Source: Strigamia acuminata
Lineage: Eukaryota > Arthropoda > Chilopoda > Geophilomorpha > Linotaeniidae
Length of the DNA: 64,000 nt
NCBI GenBank assembly: GCA_949358305.1
Contig: OX442318.1
Span: 8,542,501 to 8,606,500, forward strand
Direction of reading: 5' to 3'
Made by a program: the position numbers and the translations under genes. Below, in pieces: positions 11,903 through 23,294 of the stretch. Positions within the stretch are counted from its first letter, which is position 1. Every line of letters starts with the position of its first letter. The notes beneath the pieces are model-generated. The model searched no databases and was not told where the DNA came from. It was given only the letters and a program-made list of their open reading frames with translations.

Positions 11903-12506
11903 ATGACTTCAAGAATCCTCTTTTTTGGTAAAACATATTGCCAATTCCATACATACATTTCAGTTTATTAACAATATATTAACCATTTCAGTGTTTGCCA
12001 TTTCCTGTCTTTGGCGTGTTACCAATGCCTGTGCTGACGGCTTTGTCCGCCTGGATAAAGGTTGTTACTACTTTTCCAGCGAGAATTCAATCAGCTGGAT
12101 AGATGCACTCACCCACTGTGAAAAGCTGAACTCACAGTTAGTGAGCATCGAGACAGTAGAGGAATCTTTCGCAATAAATCTTCACTTGTACCGCAAACAT
12201 GGCCATAGTATGTACCCCTCCAATCCCAATCTAAAAAATTTTAATTTAATCTAATTTCCAGATAAAGCTGCTTACTGGACTTCGGGTTCCGATATCCATC
12301 GACAAGGTTATTACGTCTGGATGACCAAAGGAAGACCATTTACTTATGCAAACTGGTGTCACAATGAACCAGACAATGACGAAGGAAATGAAGATTGTAT
12401 CCATCTGATTCATCAGTCGAACGGAAACACTTGTTGGAATGATGCTAAATGTTGGGCCACTCACGTGTATGACCAAATACCAATGCGGTTCATTTGCGAG
12501 CAATGA
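11903..12506 (+). CDS. Secreted single-CTLD lectin-like protein, copy 1
   Basis: Exons 11903-11927, 11992-12207 and 12262-12506; 486 bases, 161 residues. Signal peptide MTSRILFFVFAISCLW. CTLD motifs: GCYYFSSENSISW, YWTSG, NWCHNEPDNDEGNEDC, CWNDAKC, FICEQ at the very end. The EPN tripeptide is EPD here, with WND kept, so sugar preference may differ. A 1.18-kb segment (about 11546-12727) is shared with the locus of copy 2 at 14959-15538. Here that segment sits between the two halves of a family E MITE. Confidence 0.9.
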
Positions 12507-12774
12507 TACTAAGGTGCGTCCAAAAAGTCTGTGGAATAACTAAAAATTTGAAAAAAATTAACTTCCAATATTTTGATTTAATTTTCCTTTCAGGATTACT
12601 AAATATACGACTCAAGTAATGTCTGATTAAATTTTCCGACTAATTCAATAAAATGTATTTAAAATATCAACAATGAATGAAGAAACAAGTGTCCAAAAAG
12701 TCTGTCGAATTTAACAATTAACAAATTTCTTAGTTTTATACCAAATTTTAACGCTTCTTGCTTTTTGCAGAAGT

Positions 12775-12990
12775 TACATGAGATAAATTTGATTAGTTTA
12801 GCGGCTGAAATAGATCGACAACCATTTTGTTGTTCCACAGATAATCAAAATGCATTATGGTTAATTCACATATGACGTCAAGTTTACTAGAGAAATAACG
12901 CTATGTAAACGCACATGGTTAACTGGACAAATAAAATCCGAATTTTCACTTACTTGGAAAACTGTTATCATGTAAACATAGTGATTGATT
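12775..12990. mobile_element. Right part of a MITE, family E
   Basis: Matches the right end of the 40890-41470 copy: GCTGAAAT.GATC, CCATTTTGTTGTTCCA, CATATGACGTCA, ATCATGTAAACAT. The central 200 bases of the full element are replaced by the lectin segment. Confidence 0.7.
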
Positions 12991-13419
12991 ATATTAACAA
13001 CTTTAATCAAAGACAAGATTTCACAAAACTAGCTGCAAGAGAGCGCATGAATTTGCAAAAATATGCAAAATCTGCAAAATCAAGCGATTTGTTTTGACGT
13101 AGAACTACGGCTAAGAGAACAATCCTCGAAACGGAAATGGAAACCAGCGCCGACAACGGAACAATGTAAACCGACTCCAAAAACAAATAACAATGAAGCA
13201 AATAACAATAAAACCACAACAAACTTAATAACAAATGAAATTTTTAACAACTAATGTGCATTTTCTACCTTAAAGATATAGAGCTAGACTGTCCCTTTAT
13301 GAAGAAATTGTCAGAACCGTAGTTGTCCGTAAGTTGAAGAATTACTGTGTATTCAAGTTCTTAGTTCCAGTTTTTAATTATATATTCACCCAAAATGTCC
13401 ATTTGCTTTACCTAAGATA
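12991..13419. other. Spacer, no gene seen
   Basis: No recognisable domain or repeat. Weak open frames on both strands lack any family signature. Confidence 0.35.
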
Positions 13420-13679
13420 CAAGGGCTTTATGTTCTTCGGCAGTTTCAATGCCAACTACATCTGCGTCCAATCGTCCTGAAAAATCCCTTGCATCAAGCC
13501 TGTATCACAAGAAAAGTGATAACACCATTGTGCAATTTAATAAAATCTGTAGGACAACAAGTCCTATGCATTGACCTAAACAAGGTAGATAGAAAATTTC
13601 AGTGACTAAGAATACAAAGCAAAATCTAACAACAATAGCAGGTGCCAAATGAACAAATTTCCAAAAGCTCAACTTCATT
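13420..13679 (-). pseudogene. Broken CTLD gene copy, relative of the gene at 17021-19748
   Basis: Begins MKLSFWKFVHLAPAIVV, a signal-anchor-like start shared with the 19748 gene (FVLLITEI / FVFLVTEI). It continues into PTDFIKLHNG only after a frame change, and has stops and shifts in the CYHFS region and after it. The C-terminal half is absent. Confidence 0.75.
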
Positions 13680-13975
13680 TTCACTACAGTAACAAAAATA
13701 TTGTGGTAAGATCTTAATCTAAATTTCACTCAAAAGTGTGCCAATGCACATAGAATTGGAAATCAGTTTATGGTTCATTGTAAAGATATGGCAAGATATC
13801 AAATAACATCCTTATATCTCAATTCATTCAATATCCTAATTTATTTAATAATACATGGTTCATTCATATTATTTCACTTAATCATGGATCTAATACAAAT
13901 TTAAAAATAAACCTATTGTTGTCGTTATATTTTGTTGTTGTTGTTTTTGTTTCCTTTTCCTTCAACCTCTTCTTA

Positions 13976-14830
13976 CAAGCAGACCACAGGAGTGTGTAAT
14001 TCACAATGGTTAAAATTATTTTTAAATAAAGTAATCACATGACCTGAGCAATGTTTCTTTCAAATATTTAAATGCAACGCTCTCTCACATTGTTACAAAC
14101 AGTCACAACACACAAGATTCTTTACTGCGTGTTGAAACACTATTTTTTGACTTTGAGTAAAAAGGTCAAATGTATTACTACATTTGGTGATTAGTCTATA
14201 CTACTCTAGAACTCGAAGTAATTTACAATGGCATCACAACTTGGTTCACCAACATGACTGCCTGCATGAAGACAATAATAGTTTGAAGTGGTGGTCCAGT
14301 GTTTAAGGCAATGAACTATACTCTTGTTCCGACTTAAAAAGGTGGCCTTCTCCCATTGGCCGAGCTGTATCACTGGTGTAGTGATCCAAAAATATAGACC
14401 CAAACACCAGAAATGCATTACAATTTACAGACATTGTAATCGATTGCCTAGGTAACAGCCAAAATTTCAAAATTGTTTGCTTTCCAGACAAAGCAACCAA
14501 TAAAACTTTATTTCCTAAATGGAAATAACATTTTATAATAAAATACAATTAAAATTATATAAATTTAAGTGGTCATAATAATCTAAAAAATAAATAAAAA
14601 TAAAAAACTACTTCTCCTAGTGGTAGTAATATAGACTGGAGTTAGGAGTAATGCGGCTCGGCCAATGGGAGAAGACCATCCTTTTGAATCGAACAACAGT
14701 ATAGGAATCTTTCCACACAGGTGTTGTCTGTGAAAATTTTTACTTTTATTTTTTATTTATTTTTTACAATAATTTTAATGTTTGTAATTTTATATTTGTT
14801 AAAAAATTAAAATTAATTGCATTAAAATTT
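13976..14830 (+). mobile_element. Single arm of the fold-back element, split by a family A MITE
   Basis: 13976-14316 and 14704-14830 together match one arm of the palindrome at 31235-32228: CACATTGTTACAAACAGT, GTTCACCAACATGACTGCCT, GAATCTTTCCACACAGG. The tRNA-like B box is deleted here. The element itself lies in a gap within the duplicated lectin locus. Confidence 0.8.
14317..14703. mobile_element. MITE, family A, nested in the fold-back arm
   Basis: Ends TATACTCTTGTTCCGACTTA and an imperfect inverse at 14684-14703, with a CCCATTGGCCGAGC subterminal block. The host sequence is continuous with the other fold-back copies when these 387 bases are removed. Confidence 0.9.
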
Positions 14831-14958
14831 TCTGAAAACAAGTACAAAATTATCTTATCTTACTTAATCTTCTCATTTTTCCAACAATTGTTTTTATCAT
14901 TTCACAGATTACAAACCCAGTATTCAACTAGTAATTCCTATCTTACAGTTATCAAACC

Positions 14959-15538
14959 ATGACTTCAAGAATCCTCTCTTTTGGTAAAACATATTGCCAA
15001 TTCCATACATACATTTTAGTTTATTAACAATTTATTAACCATTTCAGTGTTTGCCATTTCCTGTCTTTGGCGTGTTACCAATGCCTGTGCTGACGGCTTT
15101 GTCCGCCTGGATAAAGGTTGTTACTACTTTTCCAGCGAGAATTCAATCAGCTGGATAGATGCACTCACCCACTGTGGAAAGCTGAACTCACAGTTAGTGA
15201 GCATCGAGACAGTAGAGGAATCTTTCGCAATAAATCTTCACTTGTACCACAAACATGGCCATAGTATGTACTCCTCCGATCCCATTCTAAAACATTTTAA
15301 TTTAATATAATTTCTAGATAGAACTGCTTACTGGACTTCGGGTTCCGATATCTATCGAGAAGGTTATTACGTCTGGATGACCAAAGGAAGACCATTTACT
15401 TATACAAACTGGTGTCACAATGAACCAAACAATGACGGAAATGAAGATTGTATCCAACTGATTCATCAGTCGAGCGGAAACACTTGTTGGAATGATGCTA
15501 AATGTTGGGACACAATGCGGTTCATTTGCGAGCAATGA
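14959..15538 (+). CDS. Secreted single-CTLD lectin-like protein, copy 2
   Basis: Exons 14959-14983, 15048-15263 and 15318-15538; 462 bases, 153 residues. Nearly identical to copy 1 (11903-12506), including introns, which points to recent duplication. Differences: NWCHNEPNNDGNEDC, so a true EPN here; two residues fewer in that loop; and a deletion of eight residues before MRFICEQ that keeps the frame. WND is intact. The start and signal peptide are as in copy 1. Confidence 0.9.
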
Positions 15539-16306
15539 TACTAAGGTGCCTCCAAAAAGTCTGTGGAATGACTAAAATTTAAAAAAAAAATTAATTTCCA
15601 ATATTTTGATTGGATTTTCATTTTAGGATTACTAAATATACGACTCAAGTAATGTCTGATTAAATTTTCAGACTGATTCAATAAAATTTAATTTAAATAT
15701 CAACAATGAATGAAAAAACAGGTGTCCAAAAAGTCTGTGGAATTTAACAATTAACAAATTTTTTTAACAATAGATTGAAAATATTTTTTTTTTATCGACC
15801 AATTGTTTCCATTATGTTTTATTACTTCAAAAACACGATTTTCCATAAATACAATTAATTTTTCCAGTTTCAGAAAAGATAATACCCCAGTATTCGTCAA
15901 TCACTTACATATAGAAAAATAATTAAGTTGTACTGGCTCACTCGGCCAGAAAAAAAAGATTAAAATGTTAATAAATTTGTTTTACTTTCCTTGAACAAGT
16001 GAGTCTGAGGCGACGGTTATGACAATTAAAAATTCAAATTCAAAAGATTCGGAATCAATTTGGGAGGATTCAGAAATAATCTAATGCAAATCAACAGGAG
16101 CTGTTGCGAGATATTGTGAGATCATAATCAAATCTGAGATTTGGGATTCCATAATAGGGATAAACGGGATTCGGAAGGATTCGAAATGCCCCTGAATAGC
16201 GTTTCTCAGTTCCAAGCATATCAAACTTTCTGGTTCTTTTGGTCTTGAGAAAGTTTAAGGTAATTATCATACCCCTCGAACATAAGTCTACGTTTTACTG
16301 GAACAA
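15539..16306. other. 3' flank of the duplicated locus and unassigned DNA
   Basis: Homology with the copy 1 locus ends near 15762. Beyond it no gene or named repeat is seen. Confidence 0.35.
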
Positions 16307-16955
16307 TCGAACATCGTTACAACAAACCACAATATAACAAATTTTTAGTTATAACTAGGGTTAGGGTAAATGCATAAATGCATAAGAATTATTTTTATTC
16401 AATAAAAAGCCGAAATTGGCTATAAATGCAGATTTTCCAAAAATCAGAAATAAATGCATTAATCGCCATTTTTCCCGAAAAAACGGCAATTTTTGCCTTT
16501 TTTTAAAGACACGTATCGTGTACATATGCTGTTCAGAAAACTGAGGACTTCGCCAAAAACAGACACCAGAGGAAGTCACTAAATTAGTGGCTGGAAAAAG
16601 TGTTAAGAAATAAGCAAATAAAAAATTTAAAAATGTATAAAAAAATGAATTGAAATTACTAATTATAATTCATTTACATCAAGAACACTTTGAAACGGCA
16701 TTCAGTTGTTATTTAACACCTGATCTCAATCGAATAAATTTTCTTATTTTGCATATTTTTATCTTTATTTTGCATAAAATGGAATGTTTAGTGCATATTT
16801 TATGCACATAAAACGAATTGTATTTGCATAAATATCCGTTGTCTAGTTATAACGAACCACGATGTAACGAATTTTTCATTATAACGAATACTTAAAAATG
16901 GCTCGATTGTTTGGTTGGCCATAGAACACCACGTTAAAAAAATTTGATATAAAAA
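16307..16955. mobile_element. MITE family D copies flanking an inserted repeat
   Basis: GTTATAACGAACCAC-type sequence occurs at 16307-16356 and again at 16845-16950. Between them lies a separate AT-rich element (about 16357-16845) with GCATAAATGCAT near its left end and GCATAAATATCC near its right end. Confidence 0.55.
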
Positions 16956-17020
16956 GAAACACAACATTTAGTTAGTCCAAATTAAAAATTTTTAATCTCG
17001 AGAAATGTGTAAAATCAAAA

Positions 17021-19748
17021 TTATTTTACAATTATAGTTGGTCGATATTCACACAAAAAATGTATTGGGTATTTTTCGTACGCCAATTCGTGACTACAAT
17101 TATTAGCATTCCAACAAATGTTTCCAGTATCAAAAGCAGTTATGTGAACGCAATATTCTTGTATAGGATTGATGGTGTTAGGTTCGCCCTCACACCAATG
17201 TAAGTAAGTTAAGTGTTTTCCATTGGCGATCCAAGCAAACTCACAGTGAGTAGTATACAATTTACTACCTGAGGTCCAGTATGAAAATTTTTCTGAAATT
17301 TTAAAATCATTGTTGTATATTATTATGTTCACTAAATGCATTTGGTACTGCAAAACTTGTAGAAAAAAAAAACACTACTATAACGACGCAATCTAAAGTC
17401 TGTTTCATGGTAAGTGTGGCACTCCTATTGCCTAATGACATAAACAGCATTGGCTGGAGTATAACGATAGTATAACCTGTTCTTTTGTTATGTGGCGTAC
17501 AGCCAATGGGGATGATGTATATCCCATTAGCCAATAGGAGAAGTGCCACACTTACACAGAAACAGACTTTACACACCTGCATGGTACAAAATCCAGCATC
17601 CAATCAGATGCTACAGTATTTTCATTCTTTGTATAGTTGAACTTCGTCATAAAGAACCGCGATATAACGAATTTTTAGTTATAATGAATACTTAAAAATG
17701 GCTTGGTTGATTGGTTGGTCATAGAACACCATGTTAAAAAAAATTGATTTAACAAACTTACGTTTTTCGGGTCTCTTGAGTTTCGTTATAACGAGGCTCG
17801 ACCAGTACAGCATACATTATAATAATAAGTATTGTGTATTACTGTGCACAAGGGCTATCAACCCCATTCTCAATTCAATCCTGCCGTCAACTACCCAGTT
17901 AATAGAGAGGTTCTGCCAAGTGTAGGACCGGAACGGCAACTTGTAGAGTAAGCTCCGCCCACCCGTTGCCTCACCGTTGCCATTGTTTTCACAACGACTG
18001 GACCCGCCATTACACGTTGCAATCGCGCACACAACGTGAAGCTTAGCTCCACCCCATGACATCAGCACAAAAAGTGATGACGTTTCGGCTTTCCAGAAGT
18101 CAGCCATTCCCGTCTAACGCCTGGCAGAACCTCTCTAATATTCCTTACAAAAGTGTTTGGAAATTACTAAGATGATGCTCACAAATGAGGATTTGACCAG
18201 GAGACATACAGAAGAGCTACAATCATGTGAAACGCAACTTCAACAACCACGAGTAGTTATCAAAACAACTTACAAGGACGGTTGATCAACAGCAGAAAAC
18301 AAAAATGTGGTCACCCAGGGGCTAGCAGTTAGTCAAAAATAAATGCAGGGGGTTTCGGCAAGGGGCGCTAGCCCCCCTTGTTAGGCATTCTTAGGAATTC
18401 GCAACAACAAAATTGCGCAACCGCGGAATGAATAAGCGCGAACGAATAAGCGCGGAATAGTTTTCCGCGCCAGGTATTGTAATTCGTTACATTTGTTTAA
18501 TGTAACAAACAAAGTTTTGAACATCACGAACAAAGCGAACGTTCATCGTTCGAGAGATTAAATACGAAAACAATACTGTACTTTTGCCAAAAATACGGTA
18601 TTATTGGTATCTCAGCCGCGGCTACTATTTGAGGGCAACTCTTAATCGGTAAAATACGGTATGCTATGTCTCATCTATACTCTGGCTCACCGTTAGAAGT
18701 ACACCAGTTCCTATTGGCTGAGCCTGTTTACTCCTAACTGTTGCCTGTATACTTCCACCAGGAAAAGTAGGCTTGTTGTGATTTTAATTGGTTTGATTAT
18801 TTTAGGTGTTTGAAATGGTGTAAATTAACTTATATTTAATAATATAATGTTTTAAAAAGTCTGGAAGCAATGTTTTACGCCGTTACTTTTTCAAAATACA
18901 TGATTGTTCAGTTCGTTAAGTTTATTGGTTGCTATTTCAAGCGGTTTTTGAATGTTATGATTGATTGTTTAGTCCCGTAACTCGAGCGTTTGTATTTTAG
19001 CCTACTTTTATGTAGCCCTACACTAGTGAATAAGCTCAGCCAATAGGAACTGGTGTGCTTCTAACGGTGAGCCAGAGTATAGAAAAGACGTGTCTACAAG
19101 TTTGATAGTTAGAAATATGGAAGCATGTTGCTTTATTGCGCCACACGGATTGAGAAACACTAGTCCAAGTGGTCATCGAGTCATGGTCGGCTTCTCCGCA
19201 TGTCATCTCGGTCAAATCAACATGTTAGCTTCACCAGAGAGATTATATTTCTAACTCATTCCTTTTTTTAATTTTATTTTTCTCTTTCCTCCCCGATGCC
19301 ACGTCTAAATTTCGATAATTTTGGCCCAATTGTGTCAAAAATTCCTCTACCCATGTCTCAATTTAAAATACTGGACAAATAGAGTTTATTTATGTTCTCG
19401 TTTTCAGATTTAAATTATATACTCACGCAAATCAGGGTGTGCATAAATGTGTAACTCAATTGCATAATATTCCTCTGCTGTTTCCAAGCTAGCAGCATCA
19501 GCATTCATTTTTGCACAGTATTTCAATCCATCCATCCAGTTACCTTTCTGGGTTGAAAAATGATAGCAACCCTTGTCAATTTTAATAAAATCGGCTGGAC
19601 ATTTGCTGAATTTTCCTGGTTTGCAACTGTCGGATACAACAAACCGCAAATAGCAAATTTCAGTGATTAAGAGTACAAAGCAAACTCTAATAGCAATAAC
19701 ACGTGCCAATGGTCCATATTTTCCAAAACTCGACTTGATTTTCATCAT
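17021..19748 (-). CDS. Single-CTLD lectin-like protein with long transposon-filled intron
   Basis: Exons read leftwards: 19427-19748 and 17021-17292; 594 bases, 197 residues. Unlike its neighbours, the signal peptide and N-terminal CTLD half share one exon. The hydrophobic run VIAIRVCFVLLITEI starts near residue 17, so it could be a signal peptide or an anchor. CTLD motifs: GCYHFSTQKGNWMDGLKYC, YWTSG, HWCEGEPNT, CWNANNC, FLCEY. EPN is present, WND reads WNA, so calcium binding may be weakened. The 2.1-kb intron contains at least four MITEs. Pairing of the two exons across that intron rests on matching phase 1, frame and family order. ATG at 19745 is an equally good start. Confidence 0.75.
17395..17570. 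mobile_element. Short MITE in the lectin intron
   Basis: About 38-base inverted ends: AGTCTGTTTCATGGTAAGTG and its imperfect inverse, with a CCTATTGGCTAATGGG-like core. Confidence 0.8.
17636..17803. mobile_element. MITE, family D
   Basis: About 170 bases with GTTATAACGAGGCTCGACC at the right end. Interior CATAGAACACCATGTTAAAA matches the copies at 50451 and 51605. Confidence 0.8.
17898..18142. mobile_element. MITE with AGAGAGGTTCTGCCA ends
   Basis: Inverted ends AATAGAGAGGTTCTGCCA and TGGCAGAACCTCTCTAAT enclose a GC-richer 210-base core. The open frame across it is not a gene of known type. Confidence 0.75.
18360..18665. repeat. Dispersed repeats (CCCCTTGTTAGGC and ATACGGTA types)
   Basis: 18360-18410 matches motifs at 37297-37350 and 59090-59140. 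18478-18665 is an inverted relative of 63840-64000 (AATACGGTATT, GCCGCGGCTACTATTTGA). Confidence 0.55.
18676..19081. mobile_element. MITE, family B
   Basis: Inverted ends TATACTCTGGCTCACCGTTA over about 48 bases. Inside the intron of the 17021-19748 gene. Confidence 0.9.
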
Positions 19749-20224
19749 AATGAGAACAAATATTCTAGCAAGATCTCGTGTCTATGTTAGTCGTGTAATT
19801 TCACAAAAATGTGTCCTTGAACTTAATGTTAATACTACATATTGAATTGTATACCTATTTATGATCCATTAAAATCCATTGTTGAATGTTATAAGACATA
19901 AACTAGCATCCTTTAAATCAATACACTCATTTATTTAATAACGCATTGTATCGGGTGATATTATTTTATTTAATCAAGGATCTAATAAAAATATTAAAAT
20001 AAAGGGTTTCTTTACGACCATTGATGCAACGGAAATAAAAACCAGCGCCATCTCATAATGGGAATTTTTAATGTGACAGCCGCGCCATCTCTTGATGGGA
20101 ACTTACAAAACTAAACACACCAAGAGATATGGCGCTGGAAAAAACCCTCCCTATGCAGTGTGTGAGCGACACGCGACCGCAAGAAATAGCTCGCTGACCA
20201 GTCGAAACCAGAATAACCATATAA
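19749..20224. other. Spacer upstream of the - strand lectin
   Basis: GCGCCATCTC-type short repeats at 20050-20140. No TATA box stands out. No gene seen. Confidence 0.35.
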
Positions 20225-20408
20225 CACATGTTTATTGGTTACTTTGTCTGGAATTTTGAATTTTTGGCCGCTGCCTAGGCAATCGATTACAATGTCTGTA
20301 CATTGCTTGCAATTCTGGTGTTTGGCTCTACTTTTTCGGATCACTACACCAGTAAATTGGCTCGACCAATGGGACTGAGTGTCCTTTTTGAGTTGAGCCA
20401 GAATATAT
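20225..20408. mobile_element. Partial MITE, family A
   Basis: Only one end and the adjoining interior (CAATCGATTACAATGTCTGTAC...CACTACACCAGT) are present. Confidence 0.65.
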
Positions 20409-20525
20409 GTGCGTTTTTTATTGTTTTTTTTATTGCAGCCCGTTTTCTTGCCGTGTGCAGAGAAAGACGTAGTTCTATGTCAAAATGAATAAAATGTTTT
20501 AAATATTGATTCAACACACCAGTTT

Positions 20526-20788
20526 TTAAGGCCACAAGTGTTTGAACTCGTATTTGTTCTCCACAACTGGTTCGATTTCACATATGTAATGTATAAGACG
20601 GTCGTCACGTGTCATTAAACACTCGTCAGCTTCCGAACAAGAAACACCAAAGTAATTTTCTTGATATGTCTTGTCAACACAACGTTCTGGCAATCCCACA
20701 TTCAGCATGCCATTACACCAGTTGGTATACGTCAAAGATTCCCAAGTGGATGTCCAAATAAAATCATAGTGTGCACTTGCAGCAATTT
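20526..20788 (-). pseudogene. Orphan CTLD C-terminal exon
   Basis: Opens with a phase-1 acceptor at 20789-20790 and reads FIWTSTWESLTYTNWC, then a cysteine pattern ending in YICE, like exon 4 of the 36-47 kb lectins. The EPN site is replaced by MLN and the WND position by SEA. No matching N-terminal exons are found within reach. The exon itself is open, so exon shuffling or a distant partner remains possible. Confidence 0.6.
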
Positions 20789-20904
20789 CTATATAATAAA
20801 TAATCCACATGTCAAAATGCAGTTTTGTTCCGCGGTTACTTCGTAACCTCAGTGGTGTAACTGCAAGAGACTTTGCGAAATGATACTTGTGGGTTATACA
20901 GGGC

Positions 20905-21030
20905 AATTCAAAAGTCTGGACACACCTTTTTTTCTTGAAAATGACTGAAGATAGATCAATTCAATTGATGTGGTCTTATATCAAGTTGATGGCGACCTTA
21001 AAGTCAAGCTATAATCTTAGCAGGGGTGGA
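20905..21030. repeat. Fragment of a TATACAGGG-type element
   Basis: TATACAGGGCAATTCAAAAG resembles the termini at 45385-45410 (inverted) and 51033-51060. Otherwise degraded. Confidence 0.35.
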
Positions 21031-21273
21031 CAAAACTAAAATTAATTCTGGAGCCAGCCTCTTGAGTCAGCATATTGTTATGGGTCCAGACCGCATGGCC
21101 GGCCTAAACATGCAATGAGAGCAAGAGTTTACAAATCCTCTCACTAGATGGCATTAATCTTAAGTATGTATGTGATGACGCTCGACCCGACTGGTTTACT
21201 CCTGGAATGGGTAAACTGAGCCTACCTATTGGCACCAGAACTCAGAAAGGTTAGTTCTGTCTGGCGACATCAT

Positions 21274-22118
21274 GTACAACCCCAAGCCAAAATATTGGAA
21301 TACTCGGATTTTGTCAGTATTCCATGTTCCTCAAATGGGCTAGAAACAAAAGTTTCAAAGTTAAGCAAATATCCACAAAAATACTTTGAAAACATGTTTA
21401 ATTGGCTTTATTTTAAGCAAAAAAAATTTTAAAAAGGTGAGATATTTATCCCACTATCCACAAAAACGTCTGTGACAAAATATTAGAATCACAAAAGTGT
21501 TGAGACAAAAAATTAGAATAATTTGCAAAAATTAGCAAAACATCATTCCACGTGACCAAATTGCCGCAAATAACCTCAAACAATGTGCACACATTATCAC
21601 TAAATTAAAATGGGTGCCAACAATGACATCTCCATGGAGAAACGAGAGCAGATTGTCTAACTTAATGCAGCCGGTCGTAAACAATGATCAATTGCAACAA
21701 TTGTAGGGTGCAGTGAATCTGCAGTTTCCAAAACAATAAAGCAGAGTACCTCTGGACAAGGACTGAACACCATGCGGCACTATAGTGGATGAAAACGTAA
21801 AACAACACCACGAGATGACCGCAAACTTCATTCAATTGTAATGAATAACCGTTTCAAATCATCTAAAATTCATCACGCACAGTGGAAAAAAATGGAATAA
21901 ATGTCTCCCAACGTACAACACTGCGTCGTTTACATGAATTTCAGTTGGCACCTCGTGTTCCCAAACGAAAAACACTTCTAAGCAGCAAGTAGCTGAAAAG
22001 AAGACTTGAGTGGTGCAAGGCAAGGATACATTTGACCCCAGACCAATGGGCAACGATTCTCTGCAGCAATGAATCAAAATTTAACTTATATTATGGGGAC
22101 CAGGGTCCACGAGTTTAG
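21274..22118 (+). pseudogene. Tc1-like DNA transposon remnant
   Basis: 21274-21530 is an inverted match of 35770-36040, so it is a terminal repeat. Downstream, broken frames carry Tc1 transposase signatures: PRDDRKLHSIV, a TTLRRLHEF helix-turn-helix end, RLEWCKARI and SKFNLYYGDQGPRVW, the last corresponding to the second part of the catalytic core. Multiple stops. The 3' third and the right terminus are missing. Tc1/mariner assignment is firm, activity is excluded. Confidence 0.85.
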
Positions 22119-22172
22119 TGGGCAAAACATGAAATGTACAATAAAAACTGTTTGAAGAAGTGTGTAAAATTT

Positions 22173-22250
22173 CCAGCTATACTCTGTCTGACCTTAAGAG
22201 TAAAGAAAAATCCCCCTTTCTTTGAGGCCTTTTCACTGGTGTAGTGATAC
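22173..22250. mobile_element. One end of a MITE of the A/B/C type
   Basis: TATACTCTGTCTGACCTTAA, then CACTGGTGTAGTGATACC. The opposite end is not found. Confidence 0.6.
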
Positions 22251-22490
22251 CAAAAAGTAGAAAAAGTAGAAAAAGTAGAAAAAGTAAAAAAAGTAGTGCA
22301 GGAAGACCACACTTGCATCATCTGCCTGACAGAGCCCAGGAATACACTTCTGATGCCGTGCAAACATCAGAAATGCTGTAGTGGTTGCAGCGAGCGTCTG
22401 ATGCGTGGTGAAGACAATAACGCTGCATTTGTCCCCAGGTGCCCCACATGCCCGGCCGAGGTCGGCTACATAATAGTTGCTTTCATTTAA
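22248..22490 (+). CDS. RING-finger fragment (C3HC4-like)
   Basis: An open frame runs from the codon after a stop at 22245 to a stop at 22488. It starts in an in-frame lysine/valine/glutamate repeat (GTAGAAAAA units), followed by a RING pattern: CIIC, then CKHQKCCSGC, then CPTC. Such RING domains act as E3 ubiquitin ligase modules, often at protein C-termini, and this one ends 13 residues after the last cysteine. There is no ATG, no BIR or other partner domain, and a MITE end lies directly upstream. It may be a 3' exon or a captured gene piece. The purine-rich upstream DNA is a poor splice acceptor. Confidence 0.55.
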   Translation, partial: YQKVEKVEKVEKVKKVVQEDHTCIICLTEPRNTLLMPCKHQKCCSGCSERLMRGEDNNAAFVPRCPTCPAEVGYIIVAFI

Positions 22491-22519
22491 AATTAAAAAC
22501 ACCAAAACACCAAGTAATA

Positions 22520-22920
22520 AGATTGAATAACAGCAAACGACCCAAACTTGAAGTTGATTAACAGCAAAAGACCCAAATTTACAGTTAAATAACAGCAAAA
22601 GACCCAAATTTACAGTTGAATAACAGCAAAATACAGAAACTTAAAAGTAAACAACAGCTAACTATAATTAGAAATCAATTGAATAACAGCAAAAAACCGA
22701 ATGAATAACTGCAAAATAGTCAAATTAAAAATTGAATAACAGCAAAATACCATTGAAAACACCTAATACTGCAATTGAATAGCCGCAAAATAATAACTTT
22801 CTTTGCGCACTAGACCAATGTCATTGTTATGCACCGACATTGATTAAGTGCAAAAAACACAATTATTGTTGATTAACTGCAATTGAATAACAGCAAAATC
22901 CGCTTTTGCTGTTATTCAGT
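22520..22920. repeat. Degenerate tandem array of AATAACAGCAAAA units
   Basis: Roughly ten units of 30-45 bases. It ends in a small fold-back, AATAACAGCAAAATCC against TTTTGCTGTTATTCA. Confidence 0.75.
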
Positions 22921-23038
22921 TTGCTGCACTTACCACGTCCCGAACAATACACCAGGTTTTAATAAAACCTCAGGTTTTATTAAGCCTAATAATCTTAAAA
23001 TAAAGTAAATAAACAATGGTATTTTGGTATGTTATTTT

Positions 23039-23290
23039 CGGGTCAGATCGTTTAGTCGATGGTCGTCTAGTCGACGACAGCGAATAAACGTTCATTTTGT
23101 CGACGGTACTTCTAGTCGACCAATATTTTCTCCACGGAATTTTTTTGGTCGTCTAGTCGACGACAGCAAATAAACGTTCATTTTGTCGACGGTACTTCTA
23201 GTCGACCAATATTTTCTCCACGGAATTTTTTTGGTCGTCTAGTCGACTAACTTAAAGGTTACGTTTAGTCGACGGTACATCTTGTTGACG
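23039..23290. repeat. GTCGAC-rich direct repeats
   Basis: A block of about 100 bases (GGTCGTCTAGTCGACGACAGC ... CTCCACGGAATTTT) is present twice in tandem, followed by more GTCGAC motifs. Similar motifs return at 23875-23915. Confidence 0.8.
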
Positions 23291-23294
23291 CACG

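Noticed and set aside
17817-18107. 96-residue open frame on -
   Set aside because: Lies almost wholly within the AGAGAGGTTCTGCCA MITE and has no domain signature.
22233-22607. Hydrophobic open frame on -
   Set aside because: Antisense of the RING fragment and the GTAGAAAAA repeat.
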